Counted from the stretch's first letter, positions 28,511 to 37,949 are shown. The stretch is 64,000 nt of DNA from Rhizobium redzepovicii (GCF_019793435.1 NZ_JAILYH010000005.1:124001-188000); one strand, 5' to 3'. Made by a program: numbers and translations. Notes: a model not told the origin generated them from the letters alone.

Positions 28511-30376
28511 ATGGCAGATAAGACCGAGGGGAGGCCGGGCATCCGAAGGCAGGATAGGGTAGGCTATGATCTCAGCCTGACTGACCGCCTCGGGGTGATG
28601 TTCTCAGCATTCTGGAATTCGCAAGTGCGTGGCAAGGTGCTGTTTCTGGCGACCGTGCTGATCCTCGTCATCCTGGCGACGTCCTACGGCCAGGTCATCC
28701 TCAACAAGTGGAATGCACCCTTCTACGATTCGCTGGAGCGCCGCGACCTCGGTGAATTCTTCCACCAGCTCGAAATCTTCGCGATGATCGCCGGCACGCT
28801 GCTCCTGCTCAACGTGCTGCAGGCATGGCTGAATCAGATGACCGCGCTCTATATGCGCGAGGGCCTGTCGCGCGACCTCGTCGACCAGTGGTTGAAGCGC
28901 AAGCGGGCGTTGCGGCTCGCCTCCAGCGGCCTGATCGGCGTCAATCCGGACCAGCGGCTGCACGAGGATTCCCGCAACCTCGCCGAGAGCACGACAGGGC
29001 TCGTTCTCGGCCTGCTGCAGTCGACCATTCTTCTCGTAAGCTTCATCGGCGTACTCTGGGAGCTTTCCAGCGGCTTCATCTTCCACATCAGCGGCCACAG
29101 CTTCTCCATTCCCGGCTATATGGTCTGGGCGGCGATTTTCTACGCCGCTTCCGCCTCGGTGCTGAGCCAGGTCGTCGGCCGCAAGCTGGTAAAGCTCAAT
29201 GCCGACCGCTTCTCGAAGGAGGCCGAGCTTCGCTTCACGCTGATGCATGCCAACGAGAACATGCCGGCGATCACGGTTGCCCGCGGCGAGGAGAACGAAC
29301 GCCGGCGCATCAACACCGACATCAGCTCGGTGCTAAGGGTGGTCAAGCGGCTCGCCATGGCCAATACCAACCTCACCTGGGTTTCGGCCGGCTACGGCTG
29401 GCTGGTCATCGTCATTCCGATCATCGTCGCCGCACCGGCCTATTTCTCCGGCGGCCTCACCCTCGGTCAGCTGATGATGTCGGTCGGCGCCTTCAACCAA
29501 GTCAACACGGCGCTGCGCTGGTATGTCGCGAATTTCGGTCCGATCGCCGAATGGCGCGCCACACTGATGCGCGTCACCGATTTCCGCCAGGCGCTGCTCG
29601 ACATGGAAGAGGAATTCGCCCTGAAAGACGGCATCGCCTATGAAAACACCGCGCCCGACACGCTGACATTGAAGGACGTGGTGATCGTCGCCAAGATCGG
29701 TGAAGACATCGACGAATGCGGCGGCTTCCGCCTGCGCGAAACCGATGTCGTGATCAAGGTAGGCGAAAAGATCATGATCAACGGCGATCACAGCGTCAAC
29801 CGCAAGCTGCTGTTCCAGGCGATGGCCGGCCTCTGGCCGTGCGGCAGCGGCACGATGGGCCTGCCGCCGGTCGACGACATGCTGTTCGTCCCGCAGATCG
29901 CCTATATTCCCGGCGGTACGCTGCGTGAGGCGCTGGCCTTCCCCGAAAGCCCCGATGCCTATGACAAAGCCGCCGTCGAGGCAGCCCTCGACAAGGCCGG
30001 CCTGCATTCGCTGATATCAAGGCTCGATACCCGCGCCCGCTGGGACAAACTGCTCGATAGCGACGAACAGAAGGCAATCGGCTTCGCCCGTCTGCTTCTC
30101 GCCCGTCCGCGCTGGATCATTTTCGACGAAGTGCTGGAGGGCATGGAGCCGGAATGGCAGGAAACGATGGCCGGGCTGCTCACTTCCATGCCAGAGAGCG
30201 GCATGATCTATATCGGCCGTTCCGAAGCCTATCTCGAGGCATTGAAGCCGCGCGTGCTGCATCTGCAGGCGCTGCCGGCAAAATCCGAGGAACAGCAGCA
30301 GCAACAGCAGCAAGTCACCCGTACCGGCGCCAGCGCCGCCACCGGTGCTGCCGCCATGCCCGCGCCGGCACTGTAG
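28511..30376 (+). CDS. SbmA/BacA-type ABC exporter-fold protein with degenerate ATPase domain
   Basis: 621 residues: an N-terminal membrane domain of the SbmA/BacA family (about 25-330; NKWNAPFYDSLERRDLGEFFHQL is typical) and a C-terminal ABC ATPase-like domain (about 375-590). The ATPase motifs are broken. Walker A reads GDHSVNRKLLF instead of GxxGxGKST, the signature reads LLDSDEQKA instead of LSGGEQQ, and the H-loop His is Arg (YIGRSEA); only the Walker B FDE remains. Hence it probably cannot hydrolyse ATP; like SbmA/BacA it may run on a proton gradient, or it may be a dead paralogue with a structural role. A short Gln run precedes an Ala/Pro-rich tail. Confidence 0.85.
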   Translation: MADKTEGRPGIRRQDRVGYDLSLTDRLGVMFSAFWNSQVRGKVLFLATVLILVILATSYGQVILNKWNAPFYDSLERRDLGEFFHQLEIFAMIAGTLLLLNVLQAWLNQMTALYMREGLSRDLVDQWLKRKRALRLASSGLIGVNPDQRLHEDSRNLAESTTGLVLGLLQSTILLVSFIGVLWELSSGFIFHISGHSFSIPGYMVWAAIFYAASASVLSQVVGRKLVKLNADRFSKEAELRFTLMHANENMPAITVARGEENERRRINTDISSVLRVVKRLAMANTNLTWVSAGYGWLVIVIPIIVAAPAYFSGGLTLGQLMMSVGAFNQVNTALRWYVANFGPIAEWRATLMRVTDFRQALLDMEEEFALKDGIAYENTAPDTLTLKDVVIVAKIGEDIDECGGFRLRETDVVIKVGEKIMINGDHSVNRKLLFQAMAGLWPCGSGTMGLPPVDDMLFVPQIAYIPGGTLREALAFPESPDAYDKAAVEAALDKAGLHSLISRLDTRARWDKLLDSDEQKAIGFARLLLARPRWIIFDEVLEGMEPEWQETMAGLLTSMPESGMIYIGRSEAYLEALKPRVLHLQALPAKSEEQQQQQQQVTRTGASAATGAAAMPAPAL

Positions 30377-30422
30377 AGCGCCGCGCCGACAGCCGCTACA
30401 TACCTTTGAATTTCACGAATGG

Positions 30423-31052
30423 TCACATCGGCGGCGTGATACCGTTCAGGCCGACGGCCACCTGGCTGGCCGAAATGCTGCCGTCCGCCGCTTTCTCGCC
30501 GGTGACGATGACGCCGGCGCCGGCCTTCAGATCGTCCTTGGTCGCCGGCGCCAAGGTCACGATCGGTGTCGCATCGGCGATGGTGATCGTCTTTTCTTTG
30601 CCCTGATAGGTCAGCGTGACCGTATGGCCGTCGACGGATTTGACGGCATTGCTGACGGTCGCGTTGGTCATCTGGCTGTTCGGCTGCGCATCCCAGGGGC
30701 GGTTGCCCTCGCCGGTTCCCTTCATCGACGCCGGAAAGATCAGCACCTCGATCGCCCCATCCGGGCCGCTGCCTTTCGGGAGCGCGGCAACACCGACGAA
30801 ATCGCCGGGCTTGATATCCTCGACCGACGCTTTTTTGATGCCACCGACTTTCCAACCGGCTTTCAGCGTGATCGTCTCATCGCCGCCTTCGCGCGTCTTG
30901 ACGACGAGACTATCGCCGCTGAAGCTTTCAATGGCACCGCGAACGCGAATGCGGTTGCCATCCTGTGCCTGTGCGGCCTGCAAAGCGGCAAGCGCAGCGA
31001 GGCCGCCGGCCGCAAGTATCGTGAAAATTCTGGAATTAGGCTTGAGGGACAT
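30423..31052 (-). CDS. Secreted DUF5666-like protein
   Basis: About 209 residues with a signal peptide (ILAAGGLAALAALQAAQAQDG). Two similar beta-rich repeats follow: RVRGAIESFSGDSLVVKTREGGDETITLKAG and ATVSNAVKSVDGHTVTLTYQGKEKTITIADA. The pattern of 'function of G/S-x-T and valine strands' is that of DUF5666 OB-like domains. AGGAA upstream supports ATG 31052. The biological role is unknown; it is likely periplasmic. It converges with the ABC protein. Confidence 0.75.
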   Translation of the reverse strand: MSLKPNSRIFTILAAGGLAALAALQAAQAQDGNRIRVRGAIESFSGDSLVVKTREGGDETITLKAGWKVGGIKKASVEDIKPGDFVGVAALPKGSGPDGAIEVLIFPASMKGTGEGNRPWDAQPNSQMTNATVSNAVKSVDGHTVTLTYQGKEKTITIADATPIVTLAPATKDDLKAGAGVIVTGEKAADGSISASQVAVGLNGITPPM

Positions 31053-31223
31053 ATGAGTTTTCCTTATCGCCATTGCGATCGGCATAGCCCAGCAGCGCCG
31101 CGCGTCTTTTCAACCGCACAGCAGACGCTGCAACACTTGGATTTTCTGCCGGACGGCACCTTATGCCGCGCAACGGCAGACTGGCCAATCAAGGAAAGGT
31201 GAGGCGGGTGGAGTTGGAAAGCC

Positions 31224-33044
31224 TCAGCCTTCCAGCTCTTCCCGCAGCATTTCGAGCTCCAGCCACTCCTCTTCCATCTTGGTGAGGCTGGCCCGCAGTT
31301 TCTCCATCTCGCTGGCAAGCCGGTTGAAGGCAGCGGCATCGCGCGTAAAGAGGTTGGGATCGGCCATCGCCTGTTCGCGTTTGGCGATCTCGGCTTCGGC
31401 TTTCGCCATCTCCTTCGGCAAATTGTCCAGCGCGAATTTCTGCTTGAAGGAGAGCTTGCTCTTCGAGCTTCCGCCGGAAGGTGCCGCCTCCTGGGGCTTC
31501 GGCTTCTCCGTCGCCTTCTCGGCCCGCTTGCGCTCGTCGATCGCGCCCTTGCGCTGCGCAAGCATGTCGGAATAGCCGCCGGCATATTCGATCCAGCGGC
31601 CATCAGGCGCATGCGGCACGGCGGGTGCAATCGTCGAGGTCACGGTGCGGTCGAGAAAATCGCGGTCGTGGCTGACGAGAATGACGGTGCCGGGAAAACC
31701 GGCGACGATCTCCTGCAGCAGATCGAGCGTTTCGATATCGAGATCGTTGGTCGGTTCGTCGAGGATCAACAGATTTGCAGGGCGCGAGAGAATACGCGCC
31801 AGCATCAGCCGGGCGCGCTCGCCGCCGGAGAGGCTTCTGATCGGCGTTCGCGCCTGCTCCGGCTGGAACAGGAACTCCTTCATATAGCCGGTGACATGGC
31901 GCTGTTCGCCGTTGACGAGCAGGTTTTCGCCGCGCCCATCCGTCAGGTAATTGGCGAGAGTATCCTCGGGATCGAGATCCTCGCGCTTCTGGTCGAGTGT
32001 CGCGATCTCCAGATTGGTGCCGAGCTTTATCGTGCCGCTATCCGGCGAAAGCTGCCCGGTCAGCATCTTCAACAGCGTCGTCTTGCCGGCGCCGTTCGGC
32101 CCGACCAGACCGATGCAATCGCCGCGATGCACGCGGATCGAGAAGGGCGTGACGATCGGCCGGTCGCCGAAGCTCTTGGTGATCTTGTCGGCCTCGATCA
32201 CCAGCTTGCCGGATTCCTGCGCGTCCGAAGCCGTCGCCTGCACCGTTCCCTGCGGCCCCTTGTGGCCGCGATATTGCGAGCGCATCGTCTGCAACTCGCC
32301 GAGGCGGCGCATGTTGCGCTTGCGCCGCGCCGTGACGCCGTAACGCAGCCAGTGCTCCTCGCGCTCGATCGCCTTGCCGAGTTTATGCTGCTCCAGCTCT
32401 TCGGCTTCGAGCACCTGGTCGCGCCAGGCCTCGAAATGCGAAAATCCCCTGTCGAGCCGGCGCGAGGTGCCGCGGTCGAGCCAGACGGTTGCCGTCGAGA
32501 CCTTTTCGAGGAAGCGCCGGTCGTGCGAGATCAGCACCAGGGCGCTGCGCGTCTTCTGCAGCTCGCCCTCCAGCCATTCGATTGTGGGAAGGTCGAGATG
32601 GTTGGTCGGCTCGTCGAGCAGGAGAATGTCGGGCTCCGGCGCCAGCACGCGGGCAAGTGCTGCGCGGCGCGATTCGCCGCCGGAAAGGGTGCTCGGATCT
32701 TCCTCGCCGGTCAGCCCGAGATGGGACAGCAGATAGGTGACGCGATATGGGTCGTCGCCCGGCCCGAGGCCGGCCTCGGCATAGGCCTGGACAGTGTTGA
32801 AACCAGCAAAATCGGGCGCCTGTTCGAGATAACGCACCGTCGAAGACGGATGACGGAAGACCTCGCCGGATTGCGCCTCGACCAGGCCGGCGGCGATCTT
32901 CAGAAGCGTCGATTTTCCCGAGCCGTTGCGCCCGACGAGACAGATTTTGTCGCCGGGCTCGATCTGCAGGCTGGCACCGGCCAGAAGCGGCGCGCCGCCG
33001 AAGCTCAGAAAGATATCGTCGAGTTTCAGAATGGGAGGGGCCAA
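31224..33044 (-). CDS. uup: ABC-F family ATPase Uup
   Basis: 606 residues with two complete ABC domains and no membrane segment. Walker A motifs are GRNGSGKSTLLK and GPNGAGKTTLLK; signatures are LSGGESRRAALAR and LSGGERARLMLAR. The C-terminal Lys/Glu-rich coiled coil (about 510-606) is the Uup DNA/ribosome-binding tail. No ATG is available; a TTG at 33044 is used with GGAG 8 bases upstream, only 3 bp after the thiN stop, implying coupling. Uup acts on ribosomes and Holliday-junction metabolism. Confidence 0.9.
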   Translation of the reverse strand: MAPPILKLDDIFLSFGGAPLLAGASLQIEPGDKICLVGRNGSGKSTLLKIAAGLVEAQSGEVFRHPSSTVRYLEQAPDFAGFNTVQAYAEAGLGPGDDPYRVTYLLSHLGLTGEEDPSTLSGGESRRAALARVLAPEPDILLLDEPTNHLDLPTIEWLEGELQKTRSALVLISHDRRFLEKVSTATVWLDRGTSRRLDRGFSHFEAWRDQVLEAEELEQHKLGKAIEREEHWLRYGVTARRKRNMRRLGELQTMRSQYRGHKGPQGTVQATASDAQESGKLVIEADKITKSFGDRPIVTPFSIRVHRGDCIGLVGPNGAGKTTLLKMLTGQLSPDSGTIKLGTNLEIATLDQKREDLDPEDTLANYLTDGRGENLLVNGEQRHVTGYMKEFLFQPEQARTPIRSLSGGERARLMLARILSRPANLLILDEPTNDLDIETLDLLQEIVAGFPGTVILVSHDRDFLDRTVTSTIAPAVPHAPDGRWIEYAGGYSDMLAQRKGAIDERKRAEKATEKPKPQEAAPSGGSSKSKLSFKQKFALDNLPKEMAKAEAEIAKREQAMADPNLFTRDAAAFNRLASEMEKLRASLTKMEEEWLELEMLREELEG

Positions 33045-33047
33045 AAA

Positions 33048-33698
33048 TCAGACTCCGGAAAGATCATAGGGCCTGGCGAGCACAATCGCCCGGCCGCTGC
33101 GGAGCGAAAAGCAAACCTTGCCTTCCGCGACATTGGAAATGGTGCGCGACGAGCCGAAAGGCAGATGGAAATCGGCCAGCGGATAACGCGCATTGTCGAT
33201 GCAAAGCCCGGTCAGCTCGCTGAACCCGAGCACGGAAAACAGGCTGGCCTTGGGAAGATGCAGCTCGATCGTTCCGGCAAGCAGCGGCACCGCCTCCTCC
33301 TTGCCCGAGGTCAGCAGCAGGTCGAAACCTTGTTCCGCCAGACTGACGGCCGACAGCAGATGCTGAAGCGCGTGGTCCGAGCGTTCGCCGCCAAGCGCAC
33401 CGGCCAGGATCAGCCGCCGCGCACCCCGCGCGATTGCTTCCGACACGGCGATTTCGCCGTCCGTCGCCGCCTTTGCCGCGGGATAGGGCTGTTTCGGCAC
33501 ATCGGGAAAGGCGCCTTCGAGATCGGCCGGGGTCGAATCGAAATCGCCGACCCAGATCTCCGGCGTAATGCCAAGTGCCGCCGCATGCCGCATACCGCCA
33601 TCGGCTGCGATGAAACGGCTGCCGCCGACGGCATGGCGCAGACGCTCCGTCAGGCTGAGTTCGCCGCCAAGGAGAATGGTAAAGGTGGATTGGCTCAT
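33048..33698 (-). CDS. thiN: Thiamine pyrophosphokinase
   Basis: About 216 residues. The catalytic domain has FIAADGGMRHAAALG and VGDFDSTPADLEG (Asp residues binding Mg-ATP), followed by TDGEIAVSEAI and a C-terminal thiamin-binding beta-sandwich. It converts thiamine directly to thiamine diphosphate. AAGGG lies 8 bases before ATG 33698 and too close to ATG 33704, so the inner start is preferred. It leads a two-gene unit with uup. No TPP riboswitch was seen upstream. Confidence 0.9.
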   Translation of the reverse strand: MSQSTFTILLGGELSLTERLRHAVGGSRFIAADGGMRHAAALGITPEIWVGDFDSTPADLEGAFPDVPKQPYPAAKAATDGEIAVSEAIARGARRLILAGALGGERSDHALQHLLSAVSLAEQGFDLLLTSGKEEAVPLLAGTIELHLPKASLFSVLGFSELTGLCIDNARYPLADFHLPFGSSRTISNVAEGKVCFSLRSGRAIVLARPYDLSGV

Positions 33699-33817
33699 GG
33701 GCATTGCCCTTAGCGCAAACGAGGGGTCGAGGGGAAGGGGCGCGGCTGGATCGGCCCCATTTGCCGTCTAGCGCCGCGCATCCAACAGGACGCGCCCGCG
33801 CTCATGTGAAAATGACG

Positions 33818-34345
33818 CTAGCCCGGCGTGTCCTTGTCGCGCGACTGGAAGACCGCCTCGTAGCCGCCGATGAAACGTTCGAACAATATGGCGAAGCGAT
33901 CGACATCCTCCTCGGACCAGTCGGAGACGATCTCGGAGATGATCGCTAGTTTCTGCGCGACGATCTCGGCAAGCAGTTTCTGGCCGACCTCGGTCATGAC
34001 GACGACAATCCGCCGGGCATCGGCCTGTGAAGCCTCGCGGCGCAGCACGTTACGCCCGACCATGTCGGCCACCACCCGGCTTGCCCGTGACGGATCGATG
34101 CGCAGCATCTCCGCGATCATGCCGACCGTGACTTCGCCGGCAGGCTGCGCCCTGCGCACAGCATCGAGCACATCGAGATGCGAAAGTTCGAGGCCCGGCG
34201 CGGCACTCTGGATCGCCAACCGGCCGATCAACCGCCGCCCGGTCATCAACCGCATGCGCCCCATGCTCCGGCCGATGCGTGGGACGTTTTTCTCATCCGG
34301 CGCAGCCGGTTCCGGGGAATTGGTCTTGGTCAGCACGTCATTCAT
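33818..34345 (-). CDS. MarR-family transcriptional regulator
   Basis: 175 residues with the MarR winged helix: LSHLDVLDAVRRAQPAGEVTVGMIAEMLRIDPSRASRVVADMVGRNVLRREASQADARRIVV spans recognition helix and wing. The dimerising helices flank it. It is divergent from an MFS exporter, the classic arrangement for a drug-responsive repressor. A palindrome overlapping the exporter promoter is the likely binding site. Confidence 0.92.
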   Translation of the reverse strand: MNDVLTKTNSPEPAAPDEKNVPRIGRSMGRMRLMTGRRLIGRLAIQSAAPGLELSHLDVLDAVRRAQPAGEVTVGMIAEMLRIDPSRASRVVADMVGRNVLRREASQADARRIVVVMTEVGQKLLAEIVAQKLAIISEIVSDWSEEDVDRFAILFERFIGGYEAVFQSRDKDTPG

Positions 34346-34396
34346 AATCGGACCATATCAGAGCCGTTTCAGATTTTGAATATGCCGATGTCATTA

Positions 34397-34433
34397 ATGT
34401 GCTATTGACAAATATATGCTGTCAGCACATAAA
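34397..34433 (+). promoter_or_regulatory. Promoter and MarR-type operator for the MFS exporter
   Basis: TTGACA (34405-34410) and CATAAA (34428-34433) are spaced 17 bp. Overlapping them are ATGTGCT/AGCACAT arms (34397-34430) and the perfect palindrome TGCTG-T-CAGCA (34417-34427). Binding there would block RNA polymerase. This also shows that an ATG at 34416 is not the gene start. Confidence 0.65.
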
Positions 34434-34460
34434 AAGCGGCCAACCCGGAACGATGCTCCC

Positions 34461-35999
34461 ATGGACATGCAATTCGCGCCTCAGCCGCTCGTGACGGATC
34501 CTCGTCGCCGGCTTATCCTCTTCTTCTTCCTGATGACGGCCATGTTCATGGCGACGCTCGATAATCAGATCGTTTCGACGGCGCTGCCGACGATCGTCGG
34601 CGAATTCGGCCATCTCGAGCGTTTCGGCTGGATCGGCTCGGCCTATCTCCTGGCGCTCAGCGCCGTCATGCCGCTCTATGGCAAGCTCGGCGATCTCTTC
34701 GGCCGCAAATATGTGATGATGGCGGCGATCATGATTTTCACCGTCGGCTCGGCGGTCTGCGGCCTCGCGGTCTCGATGAACACGCTAATCGCCGCCCGCG
34801 TGCTGCAGGGTCTCGGCGGCGGCGGCATCATGGTGTCGATCTTCGCGGTCAATGCCGATTTGTTCGAGCCGCGCGAGCGGGCGCGTTACCAGAGCTATTC
34901 CAGCCTCGTGCTGATGGCGTCCGGCGCGATCGGTCCGGTGCTCGGCGGCACGATGAGCGACCTTTTCGGCTGGCGTTCGATTTTCCTCGTCAACGTGCCG
35001 ATCGGCCTGATCGCGCTCGCCGGACTTGCCATGATGTTACCTTATCGCAAGCCGCATCGCCGCCCGAGGATCGATTATGCCGGTGCGCTGCTGCTCGCGC
35101 TGACGACAACCAGTATCGTGCTTGCCACTGACAGCAGCGAACTGTTCGGCGCATTGGTCTCGCCGCAGAGTATCGCCATCGTCGCCTTCGGCGTCGTCTG
35201 CGCCGTCACTTGGGTATTCGTCGAACGCCGCGCGCCGGAGCCGATCGTGCCGCTGGAGCTCTTTCGTAATTCGACCTTCAACCTGCTCCTGGTGATCTCG
35301 ATTATGGGCGGCGCCATCGCCATCGGCATGGTCAATTACCTCGCGCTCTTTCTCCAGACCACCACCGGCCTTTCGCCCTCTGCCGCCGGCCTTCTCTTCA
35401 TCCTTCTGACGGGCGGCCTCGTCTGCGGATCGCTGTCCGCAGGCCGCATCATCTCAAAGACGGGGCGCTACAAGCCCTTCGCCATTGCAAGCCTGACCTG
35501 CAGCGCCATCGCCTTCGCACTGATGTCGCAGATCCATGCGGGAACGCCGATCGCTTTCATCGGCGCGATCATGATGCTGCATGGTATCGGCATCGGCCTT
35601 GCCCAGCAGGTTCCCGTCATCGGCGTGCAGAATGCAGCGTCCGCCCGCGACGTCGGCGCCGCCACCGGTTCGGTGACGCTGTCGCGCATGGGAGGTGCGT
35701 CGATCGCTATCTCCATCTATGGCGCCATCATCGCCTCTCAGCTTAACAAGGTCGGCGTGTCCATTCCCGGTGTCGCTGATATCGAGCAGCTGACGCCGAA
35801 GATGATGGCTTCCCTTCCCGAAGCAAGCCGCCAGTCTGTCGCCGACCTCTATGCCGCCGCCTTCTCGCCGCTCTTCCTGACGGCCTGCGCCTTTGCGGTG
35901 ATCGGCCTTGTGGCCGCTCTCATGCTGAAGCCTGTGCAACTGCCCCGCGCCGGCGAGACGATAAGACCACAACCGACGACGGCCGAAGCCGCGGAATAA
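34461..35999 (+). CDS. MFS drug exporter, DHA2 (EmrB/QacA) family
   Basis: 512 residues with about 14 hydrophobic segments. The family motif C/A pattern is seen early: FMATLDNQIVSTALPTIVGEF, followed by GKLGDLFGRKYVM and RVLQGLGGGGIM. DHA2 pumps export drugs or other amphipaths with proton antiport. ATG 34461 is chosen with GGAA upstream because the earlier ATG lies inside the promoter. Probably repressed by the divergent MarR protein. Confidence 0.92.
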   Translation: MDMQFAPQPLVTDPRRRLILFFFLMTAMFMATLDNQIVSTALPTIVGEFGHLERFGWIGSAYLLALSAVMPLYGKLGDLFGRKYVMMAAIMIFTVGSAVCGLAVSMNTLIAARVLQGLGGGGIMVSIFAVNADLFEPRERARYQSYSSLVLMASGAIGPVLGGTMSDLFGWRSIFLVNVPIGLIALAGLAMMLPYRKPHRRPRIDYAGALLLALTTTSIVLATDSSELFGALVSPQSIAIVAFGVVCAVTWVFVERRAPEPIVPLELFRNSTFNLLLVISIMGGAIAIGMVNYLALFLQTTTGLSPSAAGLLFILLTGGLVCGSLSAGRIISKTGRYKPFAIASLTCSAIAFALMSQIHAGTPIAFIGAIMMLHGIGIGLAQQVPVIGVQNAASARDVGAATGSVTLSRMGGASIAISIYGAIIASQLNKVGVSIPGVADIEQLTPKMMASLPEASRQSVADLYAAAFSPLFLTACAFAVIGLVAALMLKPVQLPRAGETIRPQPTTAEAAE

Positions 36000-36049
36000 C
36001 GAATCGGGGCGGATACCTCATCGGAAGGCGTTCTTCTGGAACAGGACCA

Positions 36050-36163
36050 TCAAGGATTGTAATTTTCCCGGCTGACTGCCCCCATCAGCTCGATTGCTTC
36101 AATCGGGCCGTTCTTTTTCCGCGCAGTCGACGAATCTCCGCTTTCTGACGGAACTTTCGCCAT
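36050..36163 (-). CDS. Possible small protein of 37 residues
   Basis: Short frame beginning MAKVPSESGD and ending SRENYNP, with GGATG 5 bases before the ATG. The tail KKNGPIEAIELMGAV looks protein-like and codon use is unremarkable. It has no recognised family, so this is a weak call. The rest of the 380-bp gap between the MFS and M48 genes shows nothing recognisable. Confidence 0.25.
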   Translation of the reverse strand: MAKVPSESGDSSTARKKNGPIEAIELMGAVSRENYNP

Positions 36164-36381
36164 AATTTCATCCGAGCGAAGGGAGGCCTCAACGCCCGAG
36201 GCTTGCCAAAATGCAACGCCGCCACATTTAAGCAGAGTCTCGCTATGCAACCGATGCGTAAATCAGCTACAGCAAGGACTTGTATCGGCCGATTGTGCAG
36301 CGCGAGATCAGGGGTGGGCACCTGTTGAATTCCCCTTGCCACGGTCGGTGCCAATCTGCGGCGAACCGGCAAAATAGCGAC

Positions 36382-37926
36382 ATGATGCGGAGAACCAGAC
36401 TGGAAAGCTTGACGACGTGGAAATCGCCCGCGCTTTCCAGTGATGCCATCTTCGCGCCCCGGCGCTTCGCGCGTCGCCTGATGCTGCTTTCGACCATCGC
36501 AATGGCGCTGAATGGCTGTCAAACGCTGATCGAGCAATCCTATCAGCCGAGCGTGTCGCCTTCTTCCAATCCGCAGATCGTCGACGAGGTGCAGAAGAAC
36601 GACCCGCGCGCGGCAATGGGCGCCCGCGAACATCCGCGCATCGTCGCAAGCTACGGCGGCGAATACAAGGACGCCAAGACCGAGCGCCTCGTCGCCCGCA
36701 TCGCCGGCGCGCTGACGGCGGTGTCGGAAAATCCGAGCCAGTCCTACCGCATCACCATCCTGAATTCACCGGCGATCAACGCCTTTGCGCTGCCGGGCGG
36801 CTATCTCTACGTCACCCGCGGCCTGCTCGCCCTTGCCAACGACGCCTCCGAGGTCGCCGCCGTGCTGTCGCACGAGATGGGCCATGTGACGGCGAACCAC
36901 GGCATCGAGCGGCAGAAGCGCGAAGAGGCTGAGGTCATCGCCAGCCGCGTCGTCGCCGAGGTCCTTTCCAGCGATATCGCCGGCAAGCAGGCGCTAGCCC
37001 GCGGCAAACTGCGGCTCGCCGCCTTCTCCCGCCAGCAGGAATTGCAGGCCGATGTCATCGGCGTGCGCATGCTCGGCGAAGCCGGCTACGACCCCTATTC
37101 CGCTGCCCGCTTCCTCGATTCCATGGCGGCGTACAGCCGCTTCATGTCGGTCGATCCCGAAGCCGATCAAAGCCTCGACTTCCTGTCGAGCCATCCGAAT
37201 TCCGCCCAGCGCATCGAGCTTGCCCGCACCCATGCGCGGGCCTTCGGCCAGGAAGGGTCGGTCGGCGACAAGGGCCGCGACTATTATCTCGACGGCATAG
37301 ACGGCCTGCTCTACGGCGACAGCCCGGAGGAAGGCTATGTGCGCGGCCAGACCTTCCTGCATGGAGGCCTCGGCATCCGCTTTGACGTGCCACCGGATTT
37401 TCACATCGACAACAAGGTCGAAGCCGTGATGGCCACCGGCCCGAACGACATCGCTGTCCGCTTCGACGGCGTCGCCGACAATCAGAACCAGAGCCTCACC
37501 AACTATATCTCCAGCGGCTGGGTGACCGGCCTCGACCCGTCGACCATCCAGCCAGTCACCATCAACGGCATGGAAGCAGCCACAGCGCGTGCAAGCGCGG
37601 ATCGCTGGGATTTCGACGTTACCGTGATCCGCAACAATTCGCAGATCTTCCGTTTCCTGACCGCCGTGCCGAAAGGCAGCGACGCCCTTGAGCCGACCGC
37701 CAATGTCCTGCGCGCAAGTTTCCGGCGCATGACGCCGGCGGAGGCAGCCTCGCTGAAGCCGCTGCGCATCCGTGTCGTCACCGTCCGACCGGGTGAAAAC
37801 ATCTCGACGCTCGCCGCCCGCATGATGGGCACCGATCGCAAACTCGATCTCTTCAAACTCATCAATGCCCTGCCCACGGGTGCAGCCGTTTCACCCGGCG
37901 ATCGCGTCAAGATCATCGCCGAATAA
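36382..37926 (+). CDS. M48-family metalloprotease lipoprotein with LysM-like C-terminus
   Basis: About 514 residues. A signal sequence ends in a lipobox (TIAMALNGC), giving a lipid-anchored periplasmic protein. The zinc site is SHEMGHVTANHG (HExxH) with the third ligand in QQELQADVIG. The C-terminal 50 residues (VRPGENISTLAARMMG, then VSPGDRVKII) look LysM-like. It resembles BepA/LoiP-type outer-membrane quality-control proteases. The start is uncertain: ATG 36382 is taken, but ATG 36481 just before the lipobox is possible. Confidence 0.85.
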   Translation: MMRRTRLESLTTWKSPALSSDAIFAPRRFARRLMLLSTIAMALNGCQTLIEQSYQPSVSPSSNPQIVDEVQKNDPRAAMGAREHPRIVASYGGEYKDAKTERLVARIAGALTAVSENPSQSYRITILNSPAINAFALPGGYLYVTRGLLALANDASEVAAVLSHEMGHVTANHGIERQKREEAEVIASRVVAEVLSSDIAGKQALARGKLRLAAFSRQQELQADVIGVRMLGEAGYDPYSAARFLDSMAAYSRFMSVDPEADQSLDFLSSHPNSAQRIELARTHARAFGQEGSVGDKGRDYYLDGIDGLLYGDSPEEGYVRGQTFLHGGLGIRFDVPPDFHIDNKVEAVMATGPNDIAVRFDGVADNQNQSLTNYISSGWVTGLDPSTIQPVTINGMEAATARASADRWDFDVTVIRNNSQIFRFLTAVPKGSDALEPTANVLRASFRRMTPAEAASLKPLRIRVVTVRPGENISTLAARMMGTDRKLDLFKLINALPTGAAVSPGDRVKIIAE

Positions 37927-37949
37927 AAAAACCCGGCTTACGCCGGGCG
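37926..37949 (+). terminator. Hairpin after the M48 protease gene
   Basis: CCCGGC-TTAC-GCCGGG stem directly after the stop codon, preceded by an A tract. No long T run follows on the plus strand, so it may work mainly against transcription from the other side. Confidence 0.6.

Noticed and set aside
30292..30312. CAG/CAA run encoding a Gln tract as a possible phase-variable repeat
   Set aside because: It is short, interrupted, and in-frame near the C-terminus, so slippage would have little effect.
31611..33713. Long open frame (700 codons) on the plus strand opposite uup and thiN
   Set aside because: It mirrors two well-supported genes; the high GC content leaves antisense frames open. No domain or ribosome site was recognised.
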